This document shows, piece after piece, positions 49,579 through 62,370 of a stretch of DNA of 64,000 nt (within the stretch, counting starts at the first letter, position 1; the number at the start of each line of letters is the position of its first letter). Position numbers and translations under genes: made by a program. Source of the stretch: Zingiber officinale (taxonomy: Eukaryota; Streptophyta; Magnoliopsida; Zingiberales; Zingiberaceae); contig NC_056000.1 in NCBI RefSeq assembly GCF_018446385.1, positions 29,838,011 to 29,902,010 on the forward strand. Reading direction: 5' to 3'. The notes under the pieces are model-generated. The model did no database searches. It was not told where the DNA came from and saw only the letters and a program-made list of their open reading frames with translations.

Positions 49579-50300
49579 TTATGTTGGGGTTGCAAAGTTG
49601 CAAACAAAATTTCACATTGAAAACATATGGAAAAAATCATGGGCTTATAAGGAAAAAATATCTCTATTGATATGTAGTTTTTTTTGGTAAAACTCAAAAA
49701 AATCCCATGAGATCTTAGACCCAAATAGGGAATATTATACCATTGTAGATATATCTAATAATTTGTATCAAAATTCGGATTGCCAGAAGGTTTAACTATT
49801 GACTATATACAAAAGCTATGGTCTAAATGTTTAATCGAGACATGTGAGTAGAATATTGACATCAAATAAAAGAAGTGGACGTTCTTGTATCCAGATTAAG
49901 AGGACTAGACACCAGACAAAAAGTCCTAGTGAATAACCAGGCAGAGAAGCCCTAGTTGCGGCTAGACAAGGAAGACATAGTAAGTCAGTTGAATTGAGGG
50001 GTAAGGAAGTTCTAGTAGGTCGGGTGGGTGGGTCGAGGATCAGACGTCAAACGATAGACTTTTCGTTTAAAAGGAAGCTTATCCCTTCGTTTGAGGGAGA
50101 TTGTTTGAGTTGTAGGATTACGAACAAAATCCTACATTGAAAACATATAAAAAAAATTATGGGTTTATAATAGAAAAATATTTCCATTAGTATGAAACAT
50201 TTTGGGTAAAACCAAAAAATAAAATCATGAGGTCTTAGCCCTAAGATATTATATCATTATAGATAATATCTTAACTTTGTTAATAATTGAGGGATGAATT
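49579..50300 (+). repeat. Pair of diverged direct repeats, candidate TRIM or LTR remnant
   Basis: tgttggggttgcaaag...cacattgaaaacatatgg at 49579-49760 returns as tgtttgagttgtagg...tacattgaaaacatataa at 50103-50290. The second is preceded by a purine-rich tract (gagggagat), as at the inner edge of a 3' LTR. About 300 bp lie between, with no coding sequence. Confidence 0.5.
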
Positions 50301-51043
50301 TCTATACCAAAAATATCCTAAATACAATAAAAATAAAAATACATTCTAAATACTTAGTCAAAAGTTACAAGCTAGATGTCTAATTCATCAACTCATCTGA
50401 TCATTCTCTACCTAGAATCTTCTTGATTCACTAAAACTTTTTTACTCAAGTAGTGTCCGATTCTATTTACTAATACTTTGCTGTCTAGTGCTTTGTCATG
50501 CTGCTGTGAAACTATAATTCATTCTGTTCGAATCCATCTTCGAGCTCGAATTTTACTTCAAATTGAGCTTAAGTCAAAATTAAATTTGAATATCATATAT
50601 ATAATTTTCACGATGAAATCCAAATTGATTTACTCGCTTCAGAACCTTCATCAATAATTGACTAACTAAGATTTATCCCTAAATCTCATAATGATATTAT
50701 CATCATGCGCTAGTCTAAGTATCCATCTCAAATTTACTCTCTAATATAGCTATTGAAAGGAGTCGTGCATGTCTCTAGAGTTATAGTATTGTGATAAGAC
50801 ATTCAAGTTATCATTCAAGTATGACTATAATATATTTATAGAATTTTTTTATCTAAATAAAACACGTAGTTAAAAGATACTGTACTAAGCTGGGATGAGG
50901 TTAATCAACGAAATTAATTAAATTTATTATTATTTTTTAAAAAAAAGGAGTTGTGCACTGTTTTGGGATTGGTCGAGGCCTCGGTAGGCCCATGATCCGC
51001 CACCATGCCCATCCCATTCTAACGCTCAATTTCCACTCCCAGT

Positions 51044-51086
<43 letters not shown>

Positions 51087-51752
51087 CCACAATCGGCGCC
51101 TATGGATGAGGGCGAGGATAATCGTTTCATTGTTTGGAATGAGGGGCTGGTGGAGGTAGTAGGTGGTGAGGTCTCTGCTGATCGGCCCAAGGCGATTCGG
51201 CTTTTCTAATTAGTTGACGCGGGCACGCCATAGTCGCCGATGTTGGTCTTTACGAGGCGGCGTAGGACTTGCCCAGGGCTGTCGGTTTCGTGAGTAGGTA
51301 AAGTCTCACTGTGCCATTTTTGGTCGATCAGTTTCTGGCAATATTAGTAATTCGAATGGTTGATGTACATGATGCACAAGATTTGACTTCTGCTGAGACC
51401 TGCTGATTCACTGAAGATTTGTTTGAAGAAGCTTTGGTAAATCGGTACATATTTGATTAGTCTATCGACAAATGATTCTAGAAGAGCTTAATTTTCAACG
51501 GACGACTAGAAAAATTGCCCATGAGACTCAGACTCAGTAAACAAGATTATATTATCCAATTTAATATAGCGATGACTTCAAAGTAAGAGTTTTGACTAAT
51601 TCATTGGAGGGACTAAAAGTCTGAAGCCTTGTTCTTCGGCTTAAACCTGTATAAACAGCAAGCAAGAAATTTCTTGCAAACTCTTGTTTCAGAGAGAAAG
51701 ATAGAGAGGAAGAATCATATTGCAGTTTTGACTTGTGGATTAATCTTCTACA
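50301..51752. other. Intergenic DNA upstream of the LRR gene
   Basis: AT-rich to 50940, then a GC-richer block to about 51300 with a hexanucleotide repeat. 51300-51752 presumably holds the promoter and 5' UTR of the LRR gene. No other gene. Confidence 0.45.
51043..51086. repeat. (GACGCC)n hexanucleotide repeat
   Basis: About seven perfect units. A frame across it would read Thr-Pro repeats but has no homology or gene structure. Confidence 0.95.
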
Positions 51753-53450
51753 ATGAAGGCATGGCAATTAGCTTCTCTGTGTATCCTTATCATTGTTGCA
51801 AGAATGGTGAATTCCAACCTTGAAGGTATGATCTTGAAATTAAGTGTCAATCTAGAATTCCTTCATTACATCCTCCAAAATCTTTGTTCAAAGGAATATT
51901 TAAAGAAAATAGACATAATTTTTGAAATAACGTGTCCTATTAAAACGGTTATTGATTATTTAATCTTGTGTTTGGCAGGTGATATTCTTATTGCCCAGAG
52001 AAGTGCTTGGAATGATCCACATAATGTCCTGCAAAGCTGGGATCCAACTCTGGTGAATCCCTGCACTTGGTTTCATGTCACTTGTAACAACGAAAACTCT
52101 GTTATACGACTGTAAGCTTTTCTATGCTTGACTAATCACCACATTTTGATAGTATCACAATTGAAATGACTTTGAAATATACATTCACAATGCTTGCTTA
52201 TTTTGTTGCTGATTGTGGTTTTCCTCAAAAGTGTTATGTTTTGCAATTAGAATTGATTGGTGAAATTTTCAATGACCAATGCTAAAATTGCATTAGGCCT
52301 AACCTTCAATAGTAAATGTTGCACTCGTTGCTTAATATTTGATATGCTTTTTGGAACAGGGATTTGGGTAATGCTTCATTATCAGGTCCTCTCAGTCCTG
52401 GTTTGGGAGGACTAGCAAATCTTCAATACTTGTAAGGAACCCTTTAAAGAGGAATTTAATATAGAATTTCAGAATTTAAGTTAATTCAGACTATATTTCT
52501 GCATAAGAAAATATTGTTAGAACAAAATTTGAAGCAACATCACTGCTTGTGATTTAATGAATGAAATGGTGAACAATGCAGAGAGTTATATGCAAATTTC
52601 ATAACTGGAGCCATACCAACTGAACTGGGGAACTTGACGAAGTTGGTGAGCTTGGATTTGTATTTGAATCGACTGACTGGCTCAATCCCTTCTTCTCTTG
52701 GCAACATCCAGTCCTTGGTTTTCTTGTAAGTTTGCAATTATTATTTACAACTATAGATTTTTTGTTTTAGATGAATGTAAATGAAAATATATCATATTGT
52801 TAGAATGTTGTAATCTGATTGAAGTTTCATTACTAAGGATTTAATGAATGAATGATATTGCAGGAGGTTGCATTCAAATAACCTAACTGGTGGAATACCA
52901 CCTATGCTAGGGAACTTGATAAAGCTGGCGATATTGGATTTCTCCAGCAATGCATTGAGTGGCTCAATCCCTTCTTCTCTTGGCAACATTGAGTCCTTAG
53001 TGAACTTGTAAGTCCCTGTACATTAAATGTTTCTTTCACTTCCAATCCTCAATAATAGACTAAAAGTATGTGCAAATTTTCCAGGCGGCTTAATGGAAAT
53101 AATCTTTCTGGAGTAATACCAGAACAAGTGCTTGATCTCATTGTCACTGGCAACCTAACTGAGATGTGAGAGGAATTCTACAATCCCTCACTTTTCAATT
53201 AAAGATATCTTGAAGTTAAAAAAATCTGATCATCATTTTGGCATGTGTTTTGGCAGAAATGTTTCAGACAATTATATGAATGGGACAACTAGGAATTCTG
53301 GGAAAAGAGGTGAGCCATATCCATCAACAAATCAGGCTCTATTGGAACAAATATACTTCTGGCTATATAAGTATATAATTTGTGCTAAACATGGGTTATT
53401 TCATTGTGTTTAATTAATTTGCAGTTACTACCATCATTCAAGATGCATAA
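51753..53450 (+). CDS. Secreted SERK-like LRR protein (LRR1 type, no kinase)
   Basis: Eight exons: 51753-51825, 51979-52111, 52360-52431, 52582-52725, 52864-53007, 53085-53165, 53257-53309, 53425-53450 (stop TAA); 241 residues. Signal peptide [20 protein letters not shown], then the SERK-type N-terminal cap ([30 protein letters not shown]), then LRRs: [94 protein letters not shown] and [15 protein letters not shown]. Relatives such as Arabidopsis At5g21090 are about 218 residues; the extra length is one duplicated two-LRR exon. The tail is diverged and lacks the usual CGTIP capping motif. No transmembrane or kinase part, so an apoplastic partner of receptor kinases is inferred. The last two small exons are less certain. 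Confidence 0.85.
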
Positions 53451-55473
53451 GCTTCCGGCTGTTTTAAATTCAGTGCTGCACAAGAAATAAAGAAACAATC
53501 TACACCAAGCATTATTTACTTGTCATTCTAGTTTGGGGATGATTGATTCTCCTTGAAAACTGTAATTTTGTGCTATCACTTTCATTCTTGTTCTTGAAGA
53601 TGCAGACTTTTCCTTTAAGACCATTATGGATTTTCTGTCAAAATAAAACACTTCTTTTGGTTGGCTTAACTTGAGGAGAATAGAAAAAAAAAGTTATTTG
53701 TTTGGAATACAACTTTTATCTCAAATATAAATGCTATTTATGATGATGATGGATTGCACTACAATAAGATGTACAAGACTATAGGAAATTTCAGGGCAAA
53801 GCAATTATGACAGCTGTGATGCCATCAGCCCTTTCAATATCTTTCTAAAATGATAGGCCTTCATGATGCCACTCAAATTTCAAGCAATGCAATCCAACCA
53901 TTTGCCACAGGACTGCTCAGATCTTTTGAACAGAAAGCTGCAAGCATCCTTCTTTATTCAATACCTTTATGGTGAAATTTATTTTGTATCTATGTTTGCA
54001 CTTGAGGACTTAATTATTTAGGAAACTGAAATTAGATTCTTGGTTGCATACAGTGCAATGATATGGTGCTTTGAAGAGCAGTAGACTGTGACTGAGCTGT
54101 TTAGATTGGCCCTGGGGAGGGGTGCAAAAGAGGAACCAGAGAGATCAGAGCCAACGCAGTGGTAACAAGAGCAGAGCTGCTATGTGCAGAAAGACCAGTA
54201 GAATTTTGAAAGGGAAAAGTGATGAACCTATGACCCACATTCCTCAGGCTCCCTTACATTGAATGCTTACTAGCTAGTGTTGTCCTTTTCAGCGTGGAGA
54301 CCAGAAAGCTGTGAGAAGAGAATGGAACAGACTGGTAGATAAGAGAGGAAGAGGTGATGGCTTTACTTGGGTAAATTGGAATTATATACTTGGTGTTGTT
54401 TCAAGTTGCTTGCTAAACTGTTCTAATTGTTAATCGTCTTGAAAGGAGATCAGATGCAGCAACTTTAATGGCTTCAGGCTTATGGCAGCCTGTGTCACTG
54501 CAGTAGGAGAAGGCATTTGCCAAACCGCAACAAGTATGAAAGCATTTGCCTTATTATTTTTCGTTATCTTTGCATGCATGTCCCTCTCATCTCTGAATTC
54601 TTTTCTTATCTATTACTTTCTAGTATTTATTATTAAGGTGGTGGATGAATCTTGTGAAGTTAGTAGATTGATTGGATGACCCTGGAAATAAAATATTTTT
54701 AGTAATGATCTATCTGCTTGTTTCAAATAAATGAAGATTCTGATTATATAGATCTTAACCAAGGTGACATATTTTTTTTTTTCAATAGTTATCGTATTCT
54801 CACTGTGTACTGGAAATAAAAAAGAATCCTAAGCAGATTTATTTTTATTCTGCAAATTGGAGTTTGCTGTTTGAGTAAAGACATGGGATCTAGGAGAGAG
54901 TGATCATGGGAAAAGGGGTGCGATCCGGTGAGGGCATGAATGCGACGGGCAGGCTCATTTAAGCCGCTTGCACACGCGTCGTGTTCTGAGATAAATTGCA
55001 AGTTCTCAGTCGTCAGGAGTTCTTGAACGCCAACCGGAGCATTTTTGTGGTTTGAAAATGGGCCTACACGAATGGCCTCCCACTTCACTTTATCTACGAG
55101 TTTACCCCTTTTCACGTCTCTTTTTCTGGTAATTACTTGGCATGATAACATCTTTTGGAAAAGGAATGCAAAATTAAAGAGTGATTATCAATACCGTGAC
55201 GTCATGTCACACCGACGGGTTATTAATTACAACATTTATTATGGTTGACTTTTCGCTTTTAGTTTTTGCGTAAATTTTTCTGGCTGTTTATATAAGTCAA
55301 TGTCAATCCTGAAATATTCTGAACGATTTTTGTGCTTTTCCAATTTTGCCACTCTCACGCTGCCTCTTTTCTCTTCTTCAAGCGCAGTATACTGCGGGGG
55401 GAGTATCTCTTTGCAAGTTGCAGCCACGACATGCCGGGGAACCACTTCCCGCCCTCGATGTAGGCGGCCACCC
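53451..55473. other. Intergenic DNA between LRR gene and kinase
   Basis: No convincing gene. 54430-54680 has a short open frame (MAACVTAVGEGICQ) without family resemblance. 55250-55473 is the likely promoter and 5' UTR of the kinase. Confidence 0.5.
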
Positions 55474-56211
55474 ATGGGTTGCCTCCTCAGCAAGCGGAGC
55501 GCCGCCGCCCCGTCGGCCCCCGCCGAGAAAGCCCCCCCAACGTGGCCCTCAGAACGCCCCTGCATCCCCCCGGCGCTCTCCCCTCCCGACCCTTCCACTT
55601 GGCCCATCTGGCTCCTTGCCGTCGCTGGAGAATCCCTCCGCGGGTGGAACCCTCGCCGAGCCGACTCGTTCCGCAAGGTTGCCAAGGTACGGTCCTTCCG
55701 CCTTCCCACATTCTAAAGGTGAGATTTTGGGGTATTTTGTTGAGGAAAGCTCCGGTCTTGGTGCGGGTTCCAGATCGGGTCGGGAACGTACAGCAACGTG
55801 TATAAGGCGCGGGACTTGGAGACGGGGCGGATGGTGGCGATGAAGAAAGTGCGCTTCGACCTGGCGGAGCCGGAGAGCGTGCGATTCATGGCGAGGGAGA
55901 TCACGGTGCTCCGGCGGCTTGACCACCCTAACGTCGTCCGGCTTGAGGGAATTGCCATCTCCCGCGTCTCCTCCGCTCTTTACCTCGTCTTTGAGTACAT
56001 GGAGCATGACCTCGCTGGACTCGCTGCAGCTCCCGGTGTGCATTTCACGGAGCCCCAGGTCATCCCCCATTCCCATTTCCTATTTAGGTTCTCAGACTTT
56101 TGGAACGCAAAGTTGCGTTTCTTCCTGGTGGTGTGATCCGGTCAATTCTTAGCATTAAATGTCTTTCTTCTACTGTTCTATCAATACTTCATTTTTATTT
56201 ATTTATTTATT

Positions 56212-56245
<34 letters not shown>

Positions 56246-57232
56246 ATCATTCCACTTTTGGATGCAATTGTTGGTGGATGGTACTCTACTTTGAAAATTC
56301 GACCAATTTTGATGGATAAAAAAATAAAAAAAGGGGAAATATTTGCACCTCTAAAAATTTTTCAAGCCTAATAATTAGTCTGAAAGGGATTGAAAGTGAA
56401 GCTCAAGTATTCTTCTCGCTGTCTCTTTATTTGCAGTAAATTTGGCATTGAATATAGGGTAGGAAGAAAGTTTGACTGGTATGTTATAAAACATTTATGA
56501 CAATGGTTTATAACAAACAGGTTCACTTGTAGATGCAACAACTTCAACTATTTTGCTTCGTTCACTTTTGTGATTCACAATTGTTAAAATTTCAAGTCAC
56601 TACAAAATAGACGAGGTGTGTATTGACTGTGAGATATGTATCGAGTTTAAGTTCATATCCTAAGAAAATGAGCGTTAGAAGCACTGGATTTGATCTATAG
56701 GTGTACATATTTTTTGTACGTTTGCTTTTGTGCTATATCCACTTGATATTCTATGTTCTGTCATTTGGTCCAGGTCAAATGCTACATGAAGCAGTTACTT
56801 TCTGGTCTTGAGCATTGCCACAGTCGAGGAGTCCTGCACCGTGATATCAAAGGTTCAAATTTGCTTTTGGACAATGAAGGAACACTCAAGATAGCTGATT
56901 TTGGACTTGCTTCTACCTTTGATCCTAGCCGCAAGGCACGAATGACTAGTCGAGTGGTCACGTTGTGGTATCGTGCTCCAGAACTAATACTTGGTGCAAC
57001 AAACTATGGTGTTGGTATTGATCTCTGGAGTGCTGGCTGCATTTTGGCAGAATTATTTATGGGAAAACCAGTATTGCCTGGAAGGACCGAGGTAATGACA
57101 TAGTATGGCATTTATCTACATAGTGTCATTATCGGCAGTCACATTCCTAACATCTGATAGATAGGTCTTGGAAAAATATTGTGTGTAGGTTCTCCATTTC
57201 CTAAAGCAATAGTTACTACCATTGTATAATGG

Positions 57233-57301
<69 letters not shown>

Positions 57302-59188
57302 CCTTAATGAATTGTTTATGGAGGTGAAACTGGAGAGTTCCTAATTGTTAATGATTGTGCTGATAGACTTCATGTATTACAACTAAACTAGAGGTTTGAA
57401 CTCCTCATCGTGTGCACATAGGTGGAGCAGCTACACAGGATCTTTAAGTTGTGTGGATCACCTTCAGAAAAGTACTGGAAGAAATCAAAATTGCGGCATA
57501 CTACTATTGTGAGGCCAAAACAACACTACACCTGTTGCATAAGAGAAACCTTCAAGGAATTTCCACCTTCTTCTCTATCTCTAATTGACTCACTCCTTTC
57601 ACTTGACCCAGATGATAGAGGCACAGCTACTACTGCTTTGAACCATGAAGTGAGTACCTCAATGATTACCTTTTGTGGAACCCCAATTTCATCAATAGTA
57701 GGGATACGTAGACGTACTGCTAAAATAGGCATCTAAGGACAATTTACAAATTTTCAAGTAACAAATACTAACAAAAGCATTCATCGATAACCAATTTTTT
57801 CTGTTAGTACAGTTCTTCACCACTGAACCTTGTGCCTGTGATCCGTCGAGCTTGCCTCAGTATCCTCCAAGCAAAGAAATGGATGCAAAACTGAGAGAGA
57901 AGGCCAGAAGGTAAATACCTGCTCCTTTAACGGGAATAAGCTTACTCATATACTAACCATGCTTGCTTTCTTAACTCCACAGACAAAGCACTGTTTGTCG
58001 GAAAGGCTATTCTGAAGCATCAAGACGATCTAGTGTCCGTAATTGCCATAGCAGAGCAGTTCCAGCTCCAGAAGCCAATGCAGAGCTGCAAGTAAATTTG
58101 GAAGTACGTCTGTTAATGTTCGCATTCTAGTCTATTGCTAAACCATTGTTTCACTTTTGTTCTCTTCTATTTTGAGAGACATCATGAAAAGAAGGTAAAA
58201 ATTTATAATCTTGCTTCTAGTAGTCAGTTAGGATAGATTGCGTCTACACATAAGCATTAATTACCATAGATATGGACTATTTTGGACATTAGCTCTTAAG
58301 TATAGGGTTCTGGAAAGAATCATATAGATCCTTGAATATAAAAAGGAATAAATAATCAACATGTCATAAATTATGGACATCAGAAACCTCTGTCCTTGCT
58401 TTGGTTTCCATAGCATACAATTTCAAATCGGAAAGTTATACAATCAACGTAATCAAAATATTATATTTGTTTTGTAGAAAAAAATGACAAAATGGATCCT
58501 TTGCTCGGATGTTTTAAACATTACTCTATTCTGTTGTTTCTTAATAATATTTTTGAAGATTGAAACCATTGATTGATTTATAGTCTTTGTCCTTCCTCTA
58601 ATTAACTATTACAATGCAAGAAGAAAAGTGGATTCTTGGATACTGCAAATTTGCTGTATATGTATTATGGAATGGTAATCTTCTGAGAACAAGATGCAAT
58701 ATTTCCTATTTCCGATTTACTAGTTCCTTTTGGTGACTCAAGTGGTCTAATTGATTCTAATATAATCTCTGAAAGATATTTTTTTCTTCCTATCAAGGCC
58801 GGCTTTTAACATCTTGTGATTTTCTTTATTTTTCTCATGAACTCAAGTTGGTATCTTTTCCTCTGCTGCTAAGTTGCAGAGAATGCGATTGATGACTCAT
58901 ATAAATGTGACAAGCAAAAGCGAAAAGTTCCCACCGCCTCATCAGGATGGATCTGTTGGAATCCCGTTGGACGGACCAATGTCTTTCGTAGCACCAGATA
59001 CATCTTTTACTTCCTCAGTGTTTGAAGCAAAGGAATACTCTAGTGGAGGACTGGTTACTAGTGAAGGCACTCAGAAGAGGAACATAAGCAAAGAGGAGCC
59101 AAGAGGTTTGAAGAGATTCATGGAGATCAAAAGAAATAGAAGAGTTCATGGAGACAGAAGAAAAGAATTAGAAGTTTTGAGTAAGTGA
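55474..59188 (+). CDS. CDK-like Ser/Thr protein kinase (At1g54610/IBS1-type)
   Basis: Seven exons: 55474-55686, 55774-56058, 56774-57091, 57422-57649, 57813-57910, 57983-58103, 58880-59188 (stop TGA); 523 residues. The start MGCLLSK was chosen over in-frame upstream codons because it gives a myristoylation (Gly2) and palmitoylation (Cys3) signal typical of this family. Then the signature PIWLLAVAGESLRGWNPRRA, glycine loop GSGTYSNVY, catalytic Lys in VAMKKVRF, the PSTAIRE-position helix PESVRFMAREI, HRDIKGSN, DFG, RVVTLWYRAPELILG and DLWSAGCILAEL. A basic C-terminal tail follows (KRNISKEEPRGLKRFMEIKR). The group is membrane-anchored, CDK-related, without a known cyclin; some members act in immunity or drought signalling. 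Exact orthologue unknown. The last two exons are less conserved and less certain. Confidence 0.92.
56194..56245. repeat. (ATTT)n/(ATT)n microsatellite in kinase intron 2
   Basis: About six ATTT units pass directly into about eight ATT units; not coding. Confidence 0.9.
57235..57299. repeat. (TA)n microsatellite in kinase intron 3
   Basis: About 32 uninterrupted TA units between the exons ending at 57091 and starting at 57422. Confidence 0.95.
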
Positions 59189-59866
59189 AATAGTAGTTAG
59201 CCTTTTGTATCTCATGCCCGTTCACTTCATATAAAATATGTACAGACTAGGAAGACTTCAGATGTTTGCTATCTACCATAGAGAGAGTTCATCCACCTGC
59301 TCATTTTGTCTGATTATGAATTTGTTTGGCTCGGTTGAACTCTTGATTCATTCACACCTCAACTCTATAAATTGCTCATTATTTATCTGAATCAATTACT
59401 AGTTCAAAATGATGTATTTGAATCTTTTGGCCTCCTTTTTGAGTTATAGTACAAGTACTTCACTACTTATCTACTTGCTCAATCCAATTTTCATGCATTT
59501 AAATGAAACAGTCACTTGGACTACATAAAGAAGTGAATGATCAATGCTAGCCAATTCATCAAGAGAATCCTACAATTGTGCCACAATAAATTTGCCCAAG
59601 TAGTTGGGACTAACATTACTTGATGATAAAGATGCAGAAAATAGGTGAAGCAGATATCTATCTTGTTCAAAGATCAATAAATTCTTTAGCCAGACAAGTA
59701 GAGTTCATTGGAGTTGAAAGTATATATAATTTTTGCATACTAACCAATACATTAATGCATAATATCATCATCATCATAATAACAAACACTTAAATTCTCC
59801 TTTCATCTGATCCTTCTTTTCTTCAACACCTGGTACTGAAGCTCGGCGACAGAAAACGCCCCTGTT
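59189..59866. other. Intergenic DNA downstream of the kinase
   Basis: Presumed kinase 3' UTR, then sequence without recognised features; catcatcatcataat microsatellite near 59767. Confidence 0.5.
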
Positions 59867-60157
59867 TCAGACGTACCAGAACTTGACCAACTGGTTGTTC
59901 TCGACGCTCCAGCCATCGTTAACCAAATAGTACTCTCCTTCACGATGAAATAGCTTCGAATCGACCGCAAAAATAGCTTCGGATCGACCGCAATGGAGCT
60001 AGAGAATCCCAAATAGCGCAGGAACACACCGTGAACCGTGCAGTTGCATGAGTTCTTCACCTGTAATTCGGACACTGAGTCAACTCCATTCTTCTCCCCA
60101 TGTTGCACTGTAGCACATTAACGCTGGACAGATCAAAATCTTGACTCAAACCTCTCC
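59867..60157 (-). pseudogene. TPD1-like cysteine-rich secreted protein, C-terminal exon, broken
   Basis: A likely splice acceptor (ttgcag, minus strand) ends at 60158. One frame begins SQDFDLSSVNVLQCNMGRRM; after a shift of frame the match continues as SELQVKNSCNCTVHGVFLRY and GFSSSIAVDPKLF; after a 23-bp tandem duplication (59948-59993) it continues in another frame with YYLVNDGWSVENNQLVKFWY before TGA at 59867-59869. The order (Cys-rich core, GF.S...VDP, LVNDG, VKFWY) fits the TAPETUM DETERMINANT1-like family of secreted ligands in anther and ovule development. Two frame breaks argue for a pseudogene. The family call is from memory of the pattern; upstream exons were not found. Confidence 0.5.
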
Positions 60158-61494
60158 CTGCAAATTAACTAAGCAATAAGAAACATAGCTTCAGAAGGGC
60201 GCAATGGTGAAGTGGCTTTTTTTGTTTCTCATGTATCTAAGAATTTAATTTTAGTTTTGGTGAATTAATAGATAATTTTTTTTAATGGATAATTAACCTA
60301 AGAACACTAGTTGATAGTCCGTCTGATACGAACGTTTTTTTGATTTATCTTGATACTAGTGAAAAATTTTGGAAGGACTGAATCGATTACTTTTAGTATT
60401 AATCGATATAAATTGAATATATAGTGCATGACTATTTTTAGTAAGAATGTGATACGATACCTATTGAAAAGACAGGAAGCAAGAACACCACACAGAATAG
60501 TTTCAGTGAAGAACTGGAGGATTTTCCCTCTCTTTGTTTTTTTTCCATGGAGAAATGCTTTGTTTCAGGAGAATAATTAATGGAAGTGCCTCCTGGATGT
60601 GTTTATACAGAGAAGCTTCTATACGGGATTTATTTTTGATGGTGTCATCTGCTGCACCGGGTCTCTCCCTCCCTCTTTTTCTGTAAACTTCTTCCGCCTT
60701 CCGATCGAACTGAGATCCTATGTATCAATGTGACTCAACAGGCGTCAGCATGGCCGGCGTGATCCCTTAGATGATCAAGTTAGCACTGGGCTGAGAGTTG
60801 GAGCTCACGAGTATATGCATGAGGAAAAGACGAGAAAATTAAGAGAGCTTAAGAGAGAAGAAAGATCTTTGCATGTAAGAAAAAACTATTCCTTCGCTTA
60901 CCTTCACTCACCCTTATATAGCCAGATGGGAAAGAAGTACATATGGGCTGCCACACGAGCCAAGAGGTGGCTCAGTCAACGAAAAAGGGTCCGCTGTCAA
61001 GGGGGACACCCGGCGGACTTGTATATTTGGCATGGTCTGACCATTTACTAGGCATCACATTTAGTGTAGCTTACCTCATCAAGGGTGGTTATGGACCACA
61101 GGGTATGGTGGTTGTGGTCATCAAGGGTAGTCAGAGATTGAGGTTGAAAAGAACAGTGCAGCAAGAACGCTTTTGCCCAGGTGAGCTCCTTTGTGCAACC
61201 GTTCGGTCGAGCGAGTTCGTCCAGGTGGGGCTCAGAGAGAATGATCTCATCTACAGGCGATTGATCTGGGTAAGCTAACTGACCAGGGTGTGGGCTGACT
61301 GATCCGAGCAGGTTCTGTAGGTATATCACACATCCCTCTTCCAAGTTAGATTGAAGAGTAAAGTTGAACAAATTCTGATTCAAGAAGCGTGGGATGCTTA
61401 TAAAAATGATCTAAGAGGTCTAGTCAGGGAGTCGAGTTGTTGGACAAGATAAAGACTAAAGCTGCCAACCACTCAGGAGAGACCCAGAAAGCCA
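60158..61494. other. Repeat-rich intergenic DNA
   Basis: 60480-61450 has LTR-like traits (cttatatagccagatggg near 60910) but no clear ends, and frames such as 60943-61278 show no family resemblance. Confidence 0.4.
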
Positions 61495-61910
61495 AGTGGT
61501 AAAGCTTGCAACGATCGAGGTTGGGGGATGGGGAGAAGAGCTCTATCCCGCTAAGGTCATTAGGATAATAAGAACACTAGAATGCCAATCATGTCTTGAT
61601 CGAGGAGAGGAGCTCAATCCCGTAGAAGTCATGGGGATAATAAGAAGACAAATCCCTCCTAGATCGGAGAGAGGAGCTCGATCTCGCCAAAGTCGTGGGG
61701 ATGATAAAAACACCACATCACGGATCCTGCCCTAACCGAGGAGAGGATCTCAATTGCAGAGGTTGTTAGGATAATAAAAACACTAATCCGACATTGACAG
61801 GGAGAGGAGTTCATCCCGCAGAGGTCGTGGGGATAATAAGAACACCGATCCTGCATTAACAGGGGAGAGGAGCTCAATTCTGCTGAGGTTGTGGGGAGAA
61901 TAAGAGTGGA
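61495..61910. repeat. Tandem repeat, period about 55-60 bp
   Basis: About seven diverged units built on gaggagaggagctcaatcccg, then a gaggtcgtgggga box and taataagaacac. Continuous, without unique spacers. Probably LTR-derived. Confidence 0.85.
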
Positions 61911-61927
61911 GAGGCCAAATAAAGGAT

Positions 61928-62370
61928 GTGTTGGTGCAATTTCTCTTGGATCAAGGTTGACTAGGTTGACTAAACTTGAGTTGACTCAAGCTTGAGTCTT
62001 AATGTTTAAGTTTTGATGTTTGACAATGTATGAAGATTACAGGTGTAATTATCTATATGGGATATTGATGGTCAAGTAGGTAAGGGTTAATCAGATACTT
62101 GATTGGAAAGTCCTAACTAGAGGTTAGGTAAGGATAGGACCAATGGGAAGGTTAGATAAAGAAGAAAATTCAAGTGGATTAGTGTTGATCGGACACTTAT
62201 GTGGAAAGTCTTGGTGAGTGAAGTCAAGAAGATTAGAAAGCTCCGTTGAGTAAATCCAGGCAGCTGAAAAGTTCTGGGGAGTGAAGTCAGGTAGGTGAAA
62301 AGCCCTAACGAGTGAAGCTAGGTAGTGGAAAAAGTTCTAGTGAGTAAAGCCAGATGAAAAGGCCTAGTGA
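61928..62370 (+). repeat. Truncated LTR of the TGTTGGTGCAAT family
   Basis: Starts TGTTGGTGCAATTTCTC and shares ttgagtcttaatgtttaagt, tttgatgtttgacaat and the ggtgagtgaagtcaag repeats with 8557-10146. It breaks off near 62370 where another repeat joins; no 3' end or target duplication was found. Confidence 0.7.

Noticed and set aside
50953-51159. Frame with a Thr-Pro repeat
   Set aside because: Produced by the GACGCC hexanucleotide repeat; no homology, start context or splice structure.
54482-54679. Short frame with a hydrophobic stretch
   Set aside because: AT-rich, no homology, no supporting exon structure.
55239-55709. Long minus-strand frames opposite the kinase first exons
   Set aside because: GC-rich shadow frames of real coding exons; no recognisable domain.
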